A stretch of DNA of 35,608 bases from NCBI GenBank assembly GCA_013298845.1, contig JAAFJN010000020.1, forward strand, positions 1 to 35,608, in the 5' to 3' direction. Position 1 is the first letter of the stretch, and each line of letters starts with the position of its first letter. The translations under genes and the position numbers were made by a program. The notes under the pieces were generated by a model. That model was not told the origin of the DNA. It did not search any database and worked only from the letters and a program-made list of their open reading frames with translations. Below, in pieces: positions 9,240-17,111 of the stretch. Source of the stretch: Chitinophagales bacterium (lineage in GTDB: Bacteria; Bacteroidota; Bacteroidia; Chitinophagales; Saprospiraceae).

Positions 9240-9574
9240 AACTTCAAAAATCAAAAAATTTACATCTTATATCTTAAATCAAAAAAACATACTTGCCGCC
9301 CCACAAAACAACCCTAAAAGTACTCATGTGGCTTTGTCTTTCAGGAGGAATCTGTGGGATCGAAAAATTGGGTAAAAAGCGAGGAGCGAAAGAGGTGGCC
9401 ATCTCACGCTTTGAATGCACACGTTGCATTTGGTGTTTTTTTCCAAAATCCTATGTCAATAGATTCCTTCTGAATGACAAAGCCACACGAGTACTTTTAG
9501 GGTTGTTTTGTGGGGCGGTAAGTATGTTTTTTTGATTTAAGATATAAGATATAAAATTTTTGATTTTTGAAGTT
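9240..9574. repeat. Long imperfect palindrome (MITE-like), copy 1
   Basis: The two halves are inverted copies of each other for about 110 bp per arm. The ends are ACTTCAAAAATCAAAAA at 9241 and its reverse complement ending at 9573. Inside these come an ATCTTAAATCAAAAAAACAT block, a CCGCCCCACAAAACAACC block, and a core beginning GTGGCTTTGTC (9328-9355 and, inverted, 9460-9487). The central 105 bp are less symmetrical. The outer ends recur at 29391-29536, and the core recurs twice in 16811-17054. I see no transposase and no credible coding frame. It occupies most of the gap between the kinase gene start and the CotH gene end, and would fold into a long hairpin if transcribed. Confidence 0.85.
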
Positions 9575-9607
9575 GAATCGTCATCCCAAAATACTGATTT
9601 TGACAAT

Positions 9608-11128
9608 TTACTGCCCATTTCCCACCAAAAAGAACCGCTGAACCCCCACTTCACTGCGCAATATATACATGCCCGTTGGCCAATGACCCACCTCTATTTG
9701 GTGTACATCGGCGGTGGGGGAGAGGTGGAGGGTGCGGTGCCATTGCCCCAAGGCATCGTACACCTGCACTTCCCCGATGCGGTGCTGGGAGTTACTGATT
9801 TGGATGATATCGTGCGCCGGATTGGGCCATATTTCGAAACCCGCCGCCGGTTCGGAAGCGGTTTCGGTGCTGACCAAACCCGCGAGTTGCTGCAAAGTAT
9901 TGTTGCGGCGGTTTTCAATAAACGGTTTGATGCCGTAAGGCGTGTGCCCGTCAATGGTTTGGGTGAGGCTGTTGTGAAAATCGTTCATGCTGTAGTCGTA
10001 ATCGTAGGTGCGGTAGGTGTCCAATGCCGCCGAGGGCGTAATCAGGGCGTGCATATCGTCAATCCAGGGGAATAAATGGTTGGGACTCACAATGTTATTG
10101 GTGAGGTAAAACAGGTAATCCATGAATTGTTGTTTGTAGGCAGGGACGGCCATCAGTTTAGTGGCCAGCGGGCGTGGGCTGCTTTGGCTGTACCAGTTGA
10201 GGCAATTGCGGGTTGCCCAGTCGCGGTTGACCCAATCCACACCGAAGGTATTATCGGTGTCAATGACGATAAACTCAAATTTGCCCGTGGCGGGGTTATC
10301 GTAAAGGTAATAATTGTTTTGGTTGTAAAAATAATCGTCCCAATTGCCGGTAGCCACGTCGAAGGCAAATGATTTTAGCACCGATTCCACGTTCAATACC
10401 GCACTGATTTTGGCCGGATAATCAGCATTTACCGGTTCGTTGAGGGTGGTGGCCAATTGGGCAAAACGCGTGTAGTCGTCGGCTAATTCGTTGGTTTTCA
10501 GGTCGTAAGCCCGTTCAGTATCCGAGTGCATGAGCGCTTTGTAGGGGCCGGGACTGGTGCCGAGGTAGGCCAACGAAGCGGGCCATTGGCATTTGTACAA
10601 ATTGCCGTCGTTATCGCCGTACACGCGGTCGAGCCAACGTTTATCAATTTCTTCGATGTTGGTATAAAGGCCATAATACACCCCGTTGATGTACACATCC
10701 ACAAAAGCCGAGCGGCGCTCGGGCATACCGGCGTCGTTCCAGGCTTTGTAAAACAGCCGTTCGCGCATCATAGAAGGGTCGTTGTGCGAACCACGCAGGT
10801 TGAGTTTGCGCAGGCCCTGAAATTCGCCGTCTTCGTCAAATTCGTTAAAACTCACTTTAAACGATTTTTTTTGCGCCGATAAAGAGGTGTTACCCCGCAT
10901 CCGCAGCCCGATATTTTTAAACGAATCCACCTGATTGTTATAGGTAAAGAAAAAATCACCTCGAATGTATTCGTCGTTAATCAGGTTGGTATAAATGTAT
11001 TCAAAGGAATCGGGGCGCACAAAAATTTCAATACGGCCCACGGTGTTTTCGTCAAAAAGGGTGGCTTGTTGGCCAAAGAGCAGCGTGTGGGACAGGCACC
11101 AAAACAGAATCAGCGTTATATTTTGCAT
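9608..11128 (-). CDS. Secreted CotH-family kinase with T9SS sorting tail
   Basis: 506 residues from ATG 11128, which opens a signal peptide (MQNITLILFWCLSHTLLFGQ); an upstream ATG at 11206 would add 26 non-signal residues. The CotH domain spans about 33-400: RMRGNTS near 76-82 (the nucleotide-loop region of the family), RERLFYKAW, NIEEIDKRWL, then GNWDDYFYNQNN (about 261-272) and VIDTDNTFG (about 288-296), whose aspartates fit the catalytic and metal positions of this atypical protein kinase family. The last 80 residues are a sorting domain (IWPNPAHD...WPTGMYILR). CotH kinases are best known from Bacillus spore coats; in Bacteroidota exported versions are common but their substrates are unknown. 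It stands alone, with the small gene 11227-11583 as its nearest upstream neighbour. Confidence 0.88.
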   Translation of the reverse strand: MQNITLILFWCLSHTLLFGQQATLFDENTVGRIEIFVRPDSFEYIYTNLINDEYIRGDFFFTYNNQVDSFKNIGLRMRGNTSLSAQKKSFKVSFNEFDEDGEFQGLRKLNLRGSHNDPSMMRERLFYKAWNDAGMPERRSAFVDVYINGVYYGLYTNIEEIDKRWLDRVYGDNDGNLYKCQWPASLAYLGTSPGPYKALMHSDTERAYDLKTNELADDYTRFAQLATTLNEPVNADYPAKISAVLNVESVLKSFAFDVATGNWDDYFYNQNNYYLYDNPATGKFEFIVIDTDNTFGVDWVNRDWATRNCLNWYSQSSPRPLATKLMAVPAYKQQFMDYLFYLTNNIVSPNHLFPWIDDMHALITPSAALDTYRTYDYDYSMNDFHNSLTQTIDGHTPYGIKPFIENRRNNTLQQLAGLVSTETASEPAAGFEIWPNPAHDIIQISNSQHRIGEVQVYDALGQWHRTLHLSPTADVHQIEVGHWPTGMYILRSEVGVQRFFLVGNGQ

Positions 11129-11226
11129 CGTGTTTATTTTGGGCGTAAATGTAACAAAATGCCGGGGAAATTGGGCCTTGGGGGCTACATTTGCCGTTAT
11201 ACCCATTTTGGGCTTTTCAACGTCCG

Positions 11227-11583
11227 TTAATAACTGTCCCGTATTTCCCCCAACGTTGCCGTTTTCCTAAAATTATACCATAAAATCGCTTTAGGCGGTG
11301 CCGCGGCCGTATTGGTTTCCGTGATCTCCGCTCCGGCAAACTGCGCCAAAATGCCCAGGGTATTTGCCGAGGGATTGAGTGCTTCGGGGGTGTTTTGGGA
11401 AATGGCTTTGCTGTAATTCATCAGTGATTTATAACTAATCAGTTCACCGGTATTTTCATAAATCAACCAACTCAATGCGCGCGATTCGGCAAAATTGAGG
11501 GTGTGGGCAGGGGTTCCGAAGGCTTTGGTGTACACTTTTTGCATGAGGCAGCAGAAAGCACGGAAATCAGTAGTTATCATCAT
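11227..11583 (-). CDS. Small unrecognised protein, possibly DNA-binding
   Basis: 118 residues (117 if the second ATG is used). I recognise no named domain. Residues 15-80 look like a compact helical bundle: FAESRALSWLIYENTGELIS, then YKSLMNYSKAI, then NPSANTLGILAQFAG. That order (helix, turn, 'YKSL' helix, 'TLxxLAQF' helix) resembles helix-turn-helix regulators in which the last helix sets a target choice, but this is inference from pattern only. There is no signal peptide or membrane segment, so it should be cytoplasmic. The C-terminal 30 residues look less ordered. It lies 98 bp upstream of the CotH gene on the same strand and diverges from the haloperoxidase gene across 295 bp in which I found no clear promoter. 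Confidence 0.6.
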   Translation of the reverse strand: MMITTDFRAFCCLMQKVYTKAFGTPAHTLNFAESRALSWLIYENTGELISYKSLMNYSKAISQNTPEALNPSANTLGILAQFAGAEITETNTAAAPPKAILWYNFRKTATLGEIRDSY

Positions 11584-11878
11584 GGGTGGTTTATTTGAGC
11601 GTGTGTACTACAACCGGAATGAATTACGGAACAGGGTCGCAGTGCCTATATGTATGGGTGCTGGTTATTTGTGACTTAATAGTGCAAAAATTTTTAAAAA
11701 AGTTTGTTGAGCGTTATTTTCCTCGTTGCTTCCGAGCCGTTTCCACATTATTTCCAACAGAATGCTTGGTTAATTCCGCCGTAGTTCTCCATCAGTTGTA
11801 CCGCCGCCCCCACTTTTGCAGCAGAATAATAACTAAGACTTTTTCTTTTTTACCTTTTTAAAATCAAATACCACATTT

Positions 11879-13363
11879 ATGGATTCTATCCTTTTTTGGA
11901 ACCATTGCGCGTTGGAAGCCAACCGTATCAGCCACTCGCATGGTTTAGACAAAGGCGCATTAGGCCCCACGGGCAGTTCTCGCGCCATTGCCATTATTCA
12001 TTTGGCCATGCATGATGCTTATGTTGGGGCAAAAGGCCGCGCCAACACTACGCTGTCCATTTACGATTCCAATTCGCCCACGCCGGCGTCTGGTACGGCA
12101 GTTTCGGTGAATGGTGCTATTGCCGGTGCCGCACATGAAACCCTTCGCCTGTTGTACCCCGATACCAGTGTCCACGGCGATTTTAACCTCGCCAACCACT
12201 TTACACTGGCTTTTAACATGTTTAATGAGGCCGATTGGGACAATGGTGTGGCTTACGGTCGTGTGGTGGCCGTGCATATTTTGGGTTTGCGCCTTGCCGA
12301 CCCCGATTTGGGCGACAGCAATTACGACACCGTGGCTCCCCGTGGCCGTGGCAAACACCAAAAAGACCCCGATAACCCGACGCAAGGTTATCACGCGCCG
12401 TATTACGGAGCCAGAGCCACTTTGTTTGCTTCCACAAAACGCCATGCCCTCAACCCTTCACCCCAGCCGGGTACCGCCGATTACGAGCGTTATCTGGTAC
12501 AGGTAAAAGAAAAAGGAATCAAACCTGAACTGATGGGTAATGTGTCAAACGCCAAACGCCGTACTGTTGATGAAACCGTAATTGGTGTATATTGGGGTTA
12601 CGACGGTGCCAAATACTTGGGCACACCGCCGCGTTTGTACAATCAGATTGTGCGCGAAATTGCCATTCACCGTGGTAATACTTTAGAGCAAAATGTACGC
12701 TTGTTTGCGTTGGTGAATGCCGCTATGGGCGATGCCGGAATTTTGGCCTGGGAACAAAAATACGTGCACAATGTATGGCGTCCGGTGGCGGGTATCCGTA
12801 ACCACGATGTGTCCCTCGGCTCCGATGCTGTTCCGAGCAACAACCTCAACAATGCCGCCGATACGGAATGGCTGCCTTACGGTGCTCCCAAATCGAACGA
12901 ACCAGGTAAAAAGAACTTTACGCCGCCGTTCCCGGCTTATCCGTCGGGTCACGCGACGTTTGGTGCCGCTTCGTTGCACGTGGTGCGTAAGTTTTACAAC
13001 GTTAATGGTGCTGGGCCGGATAACTTGTTCAATGGCCTGCATTTTATTTCCGACGAATACAACGGTGTTACCACCGATAACCACGGTGCCGTGCGCCCTT
13101 TGCACCGCCGCAATTTCCCCAATGGTTTGTGGGATATGATTATCGAAAACGGCCTGAGCCGCGTTTATATCGGTGTACACTGGGCTTTTGATGCTTTCCA
13201 GTTGGACGGTAGCGATAAACCCGATTTGAACAATATCATCGATGCCAATGGCAATATCAAACCGGAGCAAAACGTCGGCGGAGTACCGTTGGGACTGGCC
13301 ATTGCGGAAGATGTTTTCCGCAACTTTAAAAAGTCGAACGTTGGCCCGGCTCAATATGCCTAA
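11879..13363 (+). CDS. Vanadium-dependent haloperoxidase, fungal chloroperoxidase-like
   Basis: A 494-residue enzyme of the vanadium haloperoxidase/PAP2 superfamily, which oxidises halides with hydrogen peroxide. All vanadate ligands are present in order: Lys294 and Arg301 (K-x6-RP), Ser356, Gly357 and His358 (PPFPAYPSGH), and Arg428 and His434 (SRVYIGVHWAFD). Compared with the Curvularia inaequalis enzyme as I remember it, Trp291, Phe351 and Asp242 match Trp350, Phe397 and Asp292. The resemblance runs the whole length, from ILFWNHCALEANRISH near the N-terminus to GGVPLGLAIAEDVF near the end. There is no signal peptide. The frame is closed by TAA at 11834-11836 with no other ATG between, so the protein appears cytoplasmic, unlike many bacterial homologues. 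Gene context is solitary; it converges on the repeat element at 13370. Confidence 0.93.
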   Translation: MDSILFWNHCALEANRISHSHGLDKGALGPTGSSRAIAIIHLAMHDAYVGAKGRANTTLSIYDSNSPTPASGTAVSVNGAIAGAAHETLRLLYPDTSVHGDFNLANHFTLAFNMFNEADWDNGVAYGRVVAVHILGLRLADPDLGDSNYDTVAPRGRGKHQKDPDNPTQGYHAPYYGARATLFASTKRHALNPSPQPGTADYERYLVQVKEKGIKPELMGNVSNAKRRTVDETVIGVYWGYDGAKYLGTPPRLYNQIVREIAIHRGNTLEQNVRLFALVNAAMGDAGILAWEQKYVHNVWRPVAGIRNHDVSLGSDAVPSNNLNNAADTEWLPYGAPKSNEPGKKNFTPPFPAYPSGHATFGAASLHVVRKFYNVNGAGPDNLFNGLHFISDEYNGVTTDNHGAVRPLHRRNFPNGLWDMIIENGLSRVYIGVHWAFDAFQLDGSDKPDLNNIIDANGNIKPEQNVGGVPLGLAIAEDVFRNFKKSNVGPAQYA

Positions 13364-13409
13364 AAAATAGTTGAATTTGTTGAATTTGTTTTGCCCGACG
13401 TAGATTATT

Positions 13410-13478
13410 CGTTTGCCCGTTGTGGGGCGGTCTTTCTGTATTAAAAATACACAAAGATCCCTTTACAACGGGCAAAAC
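13410..13478. other. Long stem-loop, possible bidirectional terminator
   Basis: GTTTGCCCGTTGT (13411-13423) pairs with ACAACGGGCAAAAC (13465-13478), and TCTTTCTGTAT (13431-13441) with ATACACAAAGA near 13447-13457, around a small TTAAAA loop. The whole 69 bp folds into one imperfect stem. It lies about 50 bp after the haloperoxidase stop and could stop transcription from either side; there is no clear T-run, so this is tentative. Confidence 0.5.
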
Positions 13479-13826
13479 GGAGGCCGGGACACTTAAAAGT
13501 AGTGGAAATACATTCAATTTTGTGGCATAAATCTACCAAATCTGAGAGATTTGGCAGATGGACACACCCGATATTCCGAGATGGGCGAATGGAGATTTGC
13601 GTTGGTATAAACTGAAATGTTTTTACGGGTAAACGTGTACGCCACGACGGGTGAAACGGAGGCTGGAACGCTTAAAAGTAGTGGAAATACATTCAATTTT
13701 GTGGCATAAATCTACCAAATCTGGGAGATTCGGCAGATGGACACACCCGGTATTCCGAGATGGGCGAATGGATGTTTGTGTTAGTATAAACTGAAATGCT
13801 ACGACGGGTAAAACGTGTACGTCACG
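13468..13826. repeat. Two tandem 179-bp direct repeats
   Basis: Unit 1 (about 13468-13646) and unit 2 (about 13647-13826) align with a 179-bp offset. Landmarks are CTTAAAAGTAGTGGAAATAC, then TGTGGCATAAATCTACCAAA, GGCAGATGGACACACCCG, TATTCCGAGATGGGCGAATG and GGTATAAACTGAAATG in each. Differences are scattered single-base changes. Frames on the minus strand in both units begin with the same MNVFPLLLSVPASV, but this only reflects the repeat and they end early, so I do not call them genes. Confidence 0.85.
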
Positions 13827-13877
13827 ACGAGAAAAACAAATTCAACAAATTCAACCCTTCCAATCCTTCTAACAAAT

Positions 13878-14861
13878 TCAACCCTTCCAACCCTTCCCAA
13901 CCATTTCGCTCCATTCCAAAGCCCGCATTTCCATCCACGAATGCGGACTTCCTTTTACCGCAAAACCACAGTGTCCTCCCAGTTCGGGCAATTCGAGGTG
14001 GAGGTACGCGTGTTTTTGGGCAATTTCAATCGGAAAACATTCGGGGGTGAGGATCGGATCGTTCACCGCGCTGGCCAACAGTGTGGGCACCTGAATGCCG
14101 TCCATAAAGTACAAGGGCGAGGAGTTTCGGTAAAAATCGTTGGCGTCGCGGTAGCCGCACATAGGTGCGCTGAACCATTCGTCAAAATCGCGCCAACGCC
14201 GCACTTCCTTAAACTTCTGCACGTCAATGCGGCCCGGAAACAGTTCGTTTTTGAGGTGGAGTTTTTTGACCAGTTTATTCATAAATCGGGTGCGATAAAT
14301 CCAGTTGCCGGGTTTATCCAGCACGTCGGCACCCGCTCCCAGGTCGCAAGGTGCCGAAAATACCGCCGCCGATTTCACCTGTTTGGGCACATTAGCACCG
14401 TTAACGCCCAGGTATTTCATGGTGATATTGGCACCCATGCTAAAACCCGCCATCGCAACGGCCTCGTAGCCGCCCGTGCGAATGGCGTGGTCGACTACCA
14501 ACCCAATGTCTTTAATTTCGCCGTGGTGGTAGAGCCGGAATTGGCGGTTCATTTCGCCCGAACAAGAGCGACAATTCCAGGCCAGTACATCCCAGCCGCT
14601 TTGGGAAAAAAGCCGCGCCGTTCCGCGCACGTATTGGCTGTTGGAACTTCCTTCCAGCCCGTGCGTCAGGATAACGAGCCGTTTGGCACCGGTGCGAATC
14701 CAGTCCAAGTCAAGAAAATCATCATCGGGGGTTTCGATGCGTTCGCGGGTGTAGTGAATGTCCGGTATTTTGCGAAAAGCACCGGGAATAATGGTTTGGG
14801 CGTGGCCTTCCAAGTGCCAAAAAGGGCGTTTGAAACGGGGTGGAGTGGGGGAAAAAGGCAT
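13878..14861 (-). CDS. YheT-type alpha/beta hydrolase
   Basis: 327 residues without a signal peptide, about the usual length for the YheT/Abhd family. It opens with the family signature RPFWHLEGHAQTI (11-23). The nucleophile elbow is GFSMGAN (Ser141), the acid is Asp268 in AVNDPILTPE, and the base is His297 in GGHCGF; THGLEGSSNS (66-75) forms the oxyanion region. These proteins are cytoplasmic or membrane-associated carboxylesterases of unknown natural substrate. It starts 24 bp after the secreted esterase gene and is probably cotranscribed with it. The last six codons (GKGWKG and stop) fall in a short repeated sequence next to the repeat element at 13370-13855, so the C-terminus may have been reshaped by it. 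Confidence 0.9.
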   Translation of the reverse strand: MPFSPTPPRFKRPFWHLEGHAQTIIPGAFRKIPDIHYTRERIETPDDDFLDLDWIRTGAKRLVILTHGLEGSSNSQYVRGTARLFSQSGWDVLAWNCRSCSGEMNRQFRLYHHGEIKDIGLVVDHAIRTGGYEAVAMAGFSMGANITMKYLGVNGANVPKQVKSAAVFSAPCDLGAGADVLDKPGNWIYRTRFMNKLVKKLHLKNELFPGRIDVQKFKEVRRWRDFDEWFSAPMCGYRDANDFYRNSSPLYFMDGIQVPTLLASAVNDPILTPECFPIEIAQKHAYLHLELPELGGHCGFAVKGSPHSWMEMRALEWSEMVGKGWKG

Positions 14862-14885
14862 TATTTATTATTGATAAAACAGTTT

Positions 14886-16610
14886 TTAATACCGCCAGGC
14901 CCGCAAATCGGCCCCTTTAGGCGCGCGTTGTTGCACTTGGTCGGTCCATTTAGGGATAAAATAGCGGTGGTAACGCAGTCGCGAAATGGCGTTGGGTTGG
15001 GTATGGTCGCCGTTCCAGCAATGTTCGGCGCGGTCGCCGTAATCCACCTGCCCGTCGAAGGTGGGGTTATCCAAACCCTTTAACATGTCTTCGGCCAAAT
15101 AGACGGCGTTGTTGAGGAAATAATTATCCATATCGCCGCAGTACAGGTGAATTTTGCCCTGCAACTTAGGACCAAGGGTTGCCCAGTCGCGGCGGATGAT
15201 GTGTGTAAGGTCGTAGTTGTCGCGCCAATATTCGGCCACTTTATGGTCAATTTCACCCGTTTTTTTGTCCCAAATCCTTCGCGGATACCCATCCGGGCCA
15301 ACGGGCGAATACACCGCCTCCCAAATATCGTATTGTTGTCCGCTGCGGCTTTTGGTGCCCAGTGCCAGTTCGTAATAATTGGCATCTTGCAGGGTTGTGG
15401 TAATTTGGCCCAGATAATCGCGGTTGCCCGGGCGCAACACCTGCCCAAAATCACCTTGCTGGTGATAGGCGTTTTTATCTTTGTACAAATCCACCAGCGT
15501 ATAAGCCCGGAAATCCACCGGATCGGGACAGGCTGCGTAACAACCGTTGAACTCGTCGGGGTAAAATACCTGCACCGCTAATGCTTCCCAACCGCCAGTG
15601 GAGCCGCCGTAGGTAAACCGCGCCCAACCTTCGCCAATGCCCCGGAACCGCTTTTCAATTTCGGGAATCAATTCGCGCATAATGGCATCGCCGTAGGGGC
15701 CAACGTTGGCCGAGTTAACGGCGTAAGAATCATCGTAAAACGGACAGGGGTGCTGAATTTCGATGGCGATAACCCGTGGGAAATCGGGGCCGGTCCACAT
15801 TTTGTAAAAATCGTACGCTTCCTGCTGCACAATGCGGTTATAACCTTCCAGTTTGAACCGCGCGCTGTACTCCGGTTTCAGGTTGGGATCGGGTGGATCG
15901 GTGCGAAAACCGCCAAAATCACTCGGAAAATGGCCGTGATAAATGGCCAGCGGAAACCGCACATCGGGGTGCGTATCCCAACCTTCGGGTAACAGCACGT
16001 GCGCCCCGAGGTACATGGGACGACCCCAAAATTCGGTCAGTAACGCACTTTGAATTTTGATGTGTTTGATGTATTTGGTGTCTTCCGGTTCGGGAATGGG
16101 CGGAATTTCTTGGTCCAGCGTCAGGTTGACGGGGCTTTTGGCTTTGGGGCCAATGGTGATTTTGACGGGTTTGGAATAGATATTGCCCGGTGCGAGGTTC
16201 CATTGTTGGCCTTCGCCGCGGTCCATTGGCATTTTAACGGTGTGGCCGTCTTTGCGGTGAAAAGTTTCGTATTTGTGCAAAATGGCCTGCACATAATAGT
16301 CGCCCGGCGGAACATCGGGCAGGGAACGGAGCGGGTAACCAAATTCGGCACCGGTAAAAACGCGGGGTATGCCGGGTTTCCAGTTTTCAACGTCCATTCC
16401 GAATATTTGGGCGGAGGTGTAATCGTCTTTTACCAAAAAACGCGGCTCTTTATCGGCCGATTTGGCAAAAATAAGCAACAAACGACCGTCTAAAACGGTA
16501 TTGGGGGTTCCGGGAAAAACAACGGAAAAACGAGATTTTTGGGCATTTGCCATGAGTGTCACCAACATCAGCAACGCCCCTGCCGTGTATTTGAGCATGG
16601 TGTTGTGCAT
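14886..16610 (-). CDS. Secreted esterase-like alpha/beta hydrolase
   Basis: 574 residues with a signal peptide (MLKYTAGALLMLVTLMANAQ; the ATG at 16598 is an equally possible start to the one at 16610). Residues 26-165 form a beta-rich N-terminal region, including PPGDYYVQAILH, like the domain found before secreted esterases. The hydrolase domain (about 195-570) has LPLAIYHGHFP-type entry, a nucleophile elbow GGSTGGW with Ser337, an Asp-containing CGDMDNYF, and a late His in AEHCWNGDHT, which fits an esterase-D-like catalytic triad. The substrate is unknown. It is the first gene of a probable two-gene unit with the YheT-like hydrolase, 24 bp apart. The region upstream (16611-17111) is filled with repeats, and I could not place a promoter. 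Confidence 0.8.
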   Translation of the reverse strand: MHNTMLKYTAGALLMLVTLMANAQKSRFSVVFPGTPNTVLDGRLLLIFAKSADKEPRFLVKDDYTSAQIFGMDVENWKPGIPRVFTGAEFGYPLRSLPDVPPGDYYVQAILHKYETFHRKDGHTVKMPMDRGEGQQWNLAPGNIYSKPVKITIGPKAKSPVNLTLDQEIPPIPEPEDTKYIKHIKIQSALLTEFWGRPMYLGAHVLLPEGWDTHPDVRFPLAIYHGHFPSDFGGFRTDPPDPNLKPEYSARFKLEGYNRIVQQEAYDFYKMWTGPDFPRVIAIEIQHPCPFYDDSYAVNSANVGPYGDAIMRELIPEIEKRFRGIGEGWARFTYGGSTGGWEALAVQVFYPDEFNGCYAACPDPVDFRAYTLVDLYKDKNAYHQQGDFGQVLRPGNRDYLGQITTTLQDANYYELALGTKSRSGQQYDIWEAVYSPVGPDGYPRRIWDKKTGEIDHKVAEYWRDNYDLTHIIRRDWATLGPKLQGKIHLYCGDMDNYFLNNAVYLAEDMLKGLDNPTFDGQVDYGDRAEHCWNGDHTQPNAISRLRYHRYFIPKWTDQVQQRAPKGADLRAWRY

Positions 16611-16637
16611 TTTAGTGGCGAATATAGGGCGTTTTTT

Positions 16638-16671
16638 TAGTGAAGAGTGTATAGTGAATAGTGAAGAGTGT
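16638..16671. repeat. Short 21-bp tandem repeat
   Basis: TAGTGAAGAGTGT occurs at 16638-16650 and again at 16659-16671, with a related TAGTGAAT between. It lies just upstream of the secreted esterase gene. No function is visible. Confidence 0.6.
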
Positions 16672-16690
16672 AAAATGAATTAATGGTCTG

Positions 16691-16796
16691 TGTCGGGAAT
16701 TTCCAGTTGTTTTACCTCGCAAGGCGTCCTGCGGCGAGATGTGCATCCCGGAGGCACGGAGTGGATGACATCTCAGAGCAGAACTGGCTTCCGACA
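16691..16796. repeat. 106-bp nested palindrome
   Basis: The outer arms TGTCGGGAATTTCCAGTT (16691-16708) and the inverted AACTGGCTTCCGACA (16782-16796) enclose inner arms GAGATGTGCATCC (16735-16747) and GGATGACATCTC (16763-16774). The sequence differs from the two other palindrome families in this window. The rest of the 16611-17111 gap is occupied by the repeats at 16638 and 16811. Confidence 0.65.
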
Positions 16797-16810
16797 AAAG
16801 ACATCTCACC

Positions 16811-17054
16811 AAAAGTGTGCCACACCAACCAATAACCTCAAAAACGCTGTGTGGCTTTGTCATCCAGAAGGGATCTATGTGATCGTGATGATGCGTAAAA
16901 TACCACTTGTTTTTAGTGGTTTATCATCCTCAAACGACCATTGTCCTGCCGTCTTTTGTCGCTTTTTATAACCAATGGCAAGTCCATAGATTCCTTCTGA
17001 AAGACAAAGCCACACAGCGTTTTTTGGTGTTCTTTGGTGATGCGGCATACTTTT
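16811..17054. repeat. Long palindrome sharing a core with the 9240 element
   Basis: The arms begin AAAAGTGTGCCACACCAACC (16811-16830) and end with a near inverted copy at 17035-17054. Each carries AAAACGCTGTGTGGCTTTGTC followed by a CAGAAGG(A/G)ATCTATG tail (left about 16841-16878, right inverted about 16984-17020). The GTGGCTTTGTC...GAATCT core is the same as in the 9240 element, but the outer AT-rich ends are absent. About 100 bp in the centre are not symmetrical. No coding frame is credible. Confidence 0.8.
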
Positions 17055-17111
17055 GGATGGATAAAGCACTAAAGCGCCACCTAAAGATCGGCGGTTACAG
17101 GATGATTGAGG

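Larger units (their letters stand above)
13370..13855. repeat. Composite element bounded by 24-bp inverted repeats
   Basis: The left end (13370-13393) begins GTTGAATTTGTTGAATTTG, and the right end (13832-13855) is its reverse complement with one mismatch in 24. Between them lie a large hairpin (13410-13478) and two tandem 179-bp units. It starts 7 bp after the haloperoxidase stop and ends 23 bp before the stop of the convergent hydrolase gene, so it fills the whole convergent gap. No transposase or credible reading frame is present. Confidence 0.8.

Noticed and set aside
9293-9535. 80-codon open frame
   Set aside because: Lies wholly inside the 9240-9574 palindrome; coding would be incidental to the inverted arms.
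11186-11193. TACATTTG promoter box on the plus strand
   Set aside because: No TTTG at the right distance and no plus-strand gene until 11879, almost 700 bp away.
13326-13696. Two minus-strand frames both starting MNVFPLLLSVPASV
   Set aside because: The identical starts come from the 179-bp tandem repeat; they end soon in different sequence and have no signal or domain.
13468-13826. Possible CRISPR-like array
   Set aside because: Only two long units with no spacer pattern and no cas genes; it is a simple tandem duplication.
13815-15083. 422-codon open frame on the plus strand
   Set aside because: It is antisense to the YheT-like hydrolase and the end of the esterase, both with clear catalytic motifs, and its own translation has no recognisable pattern.
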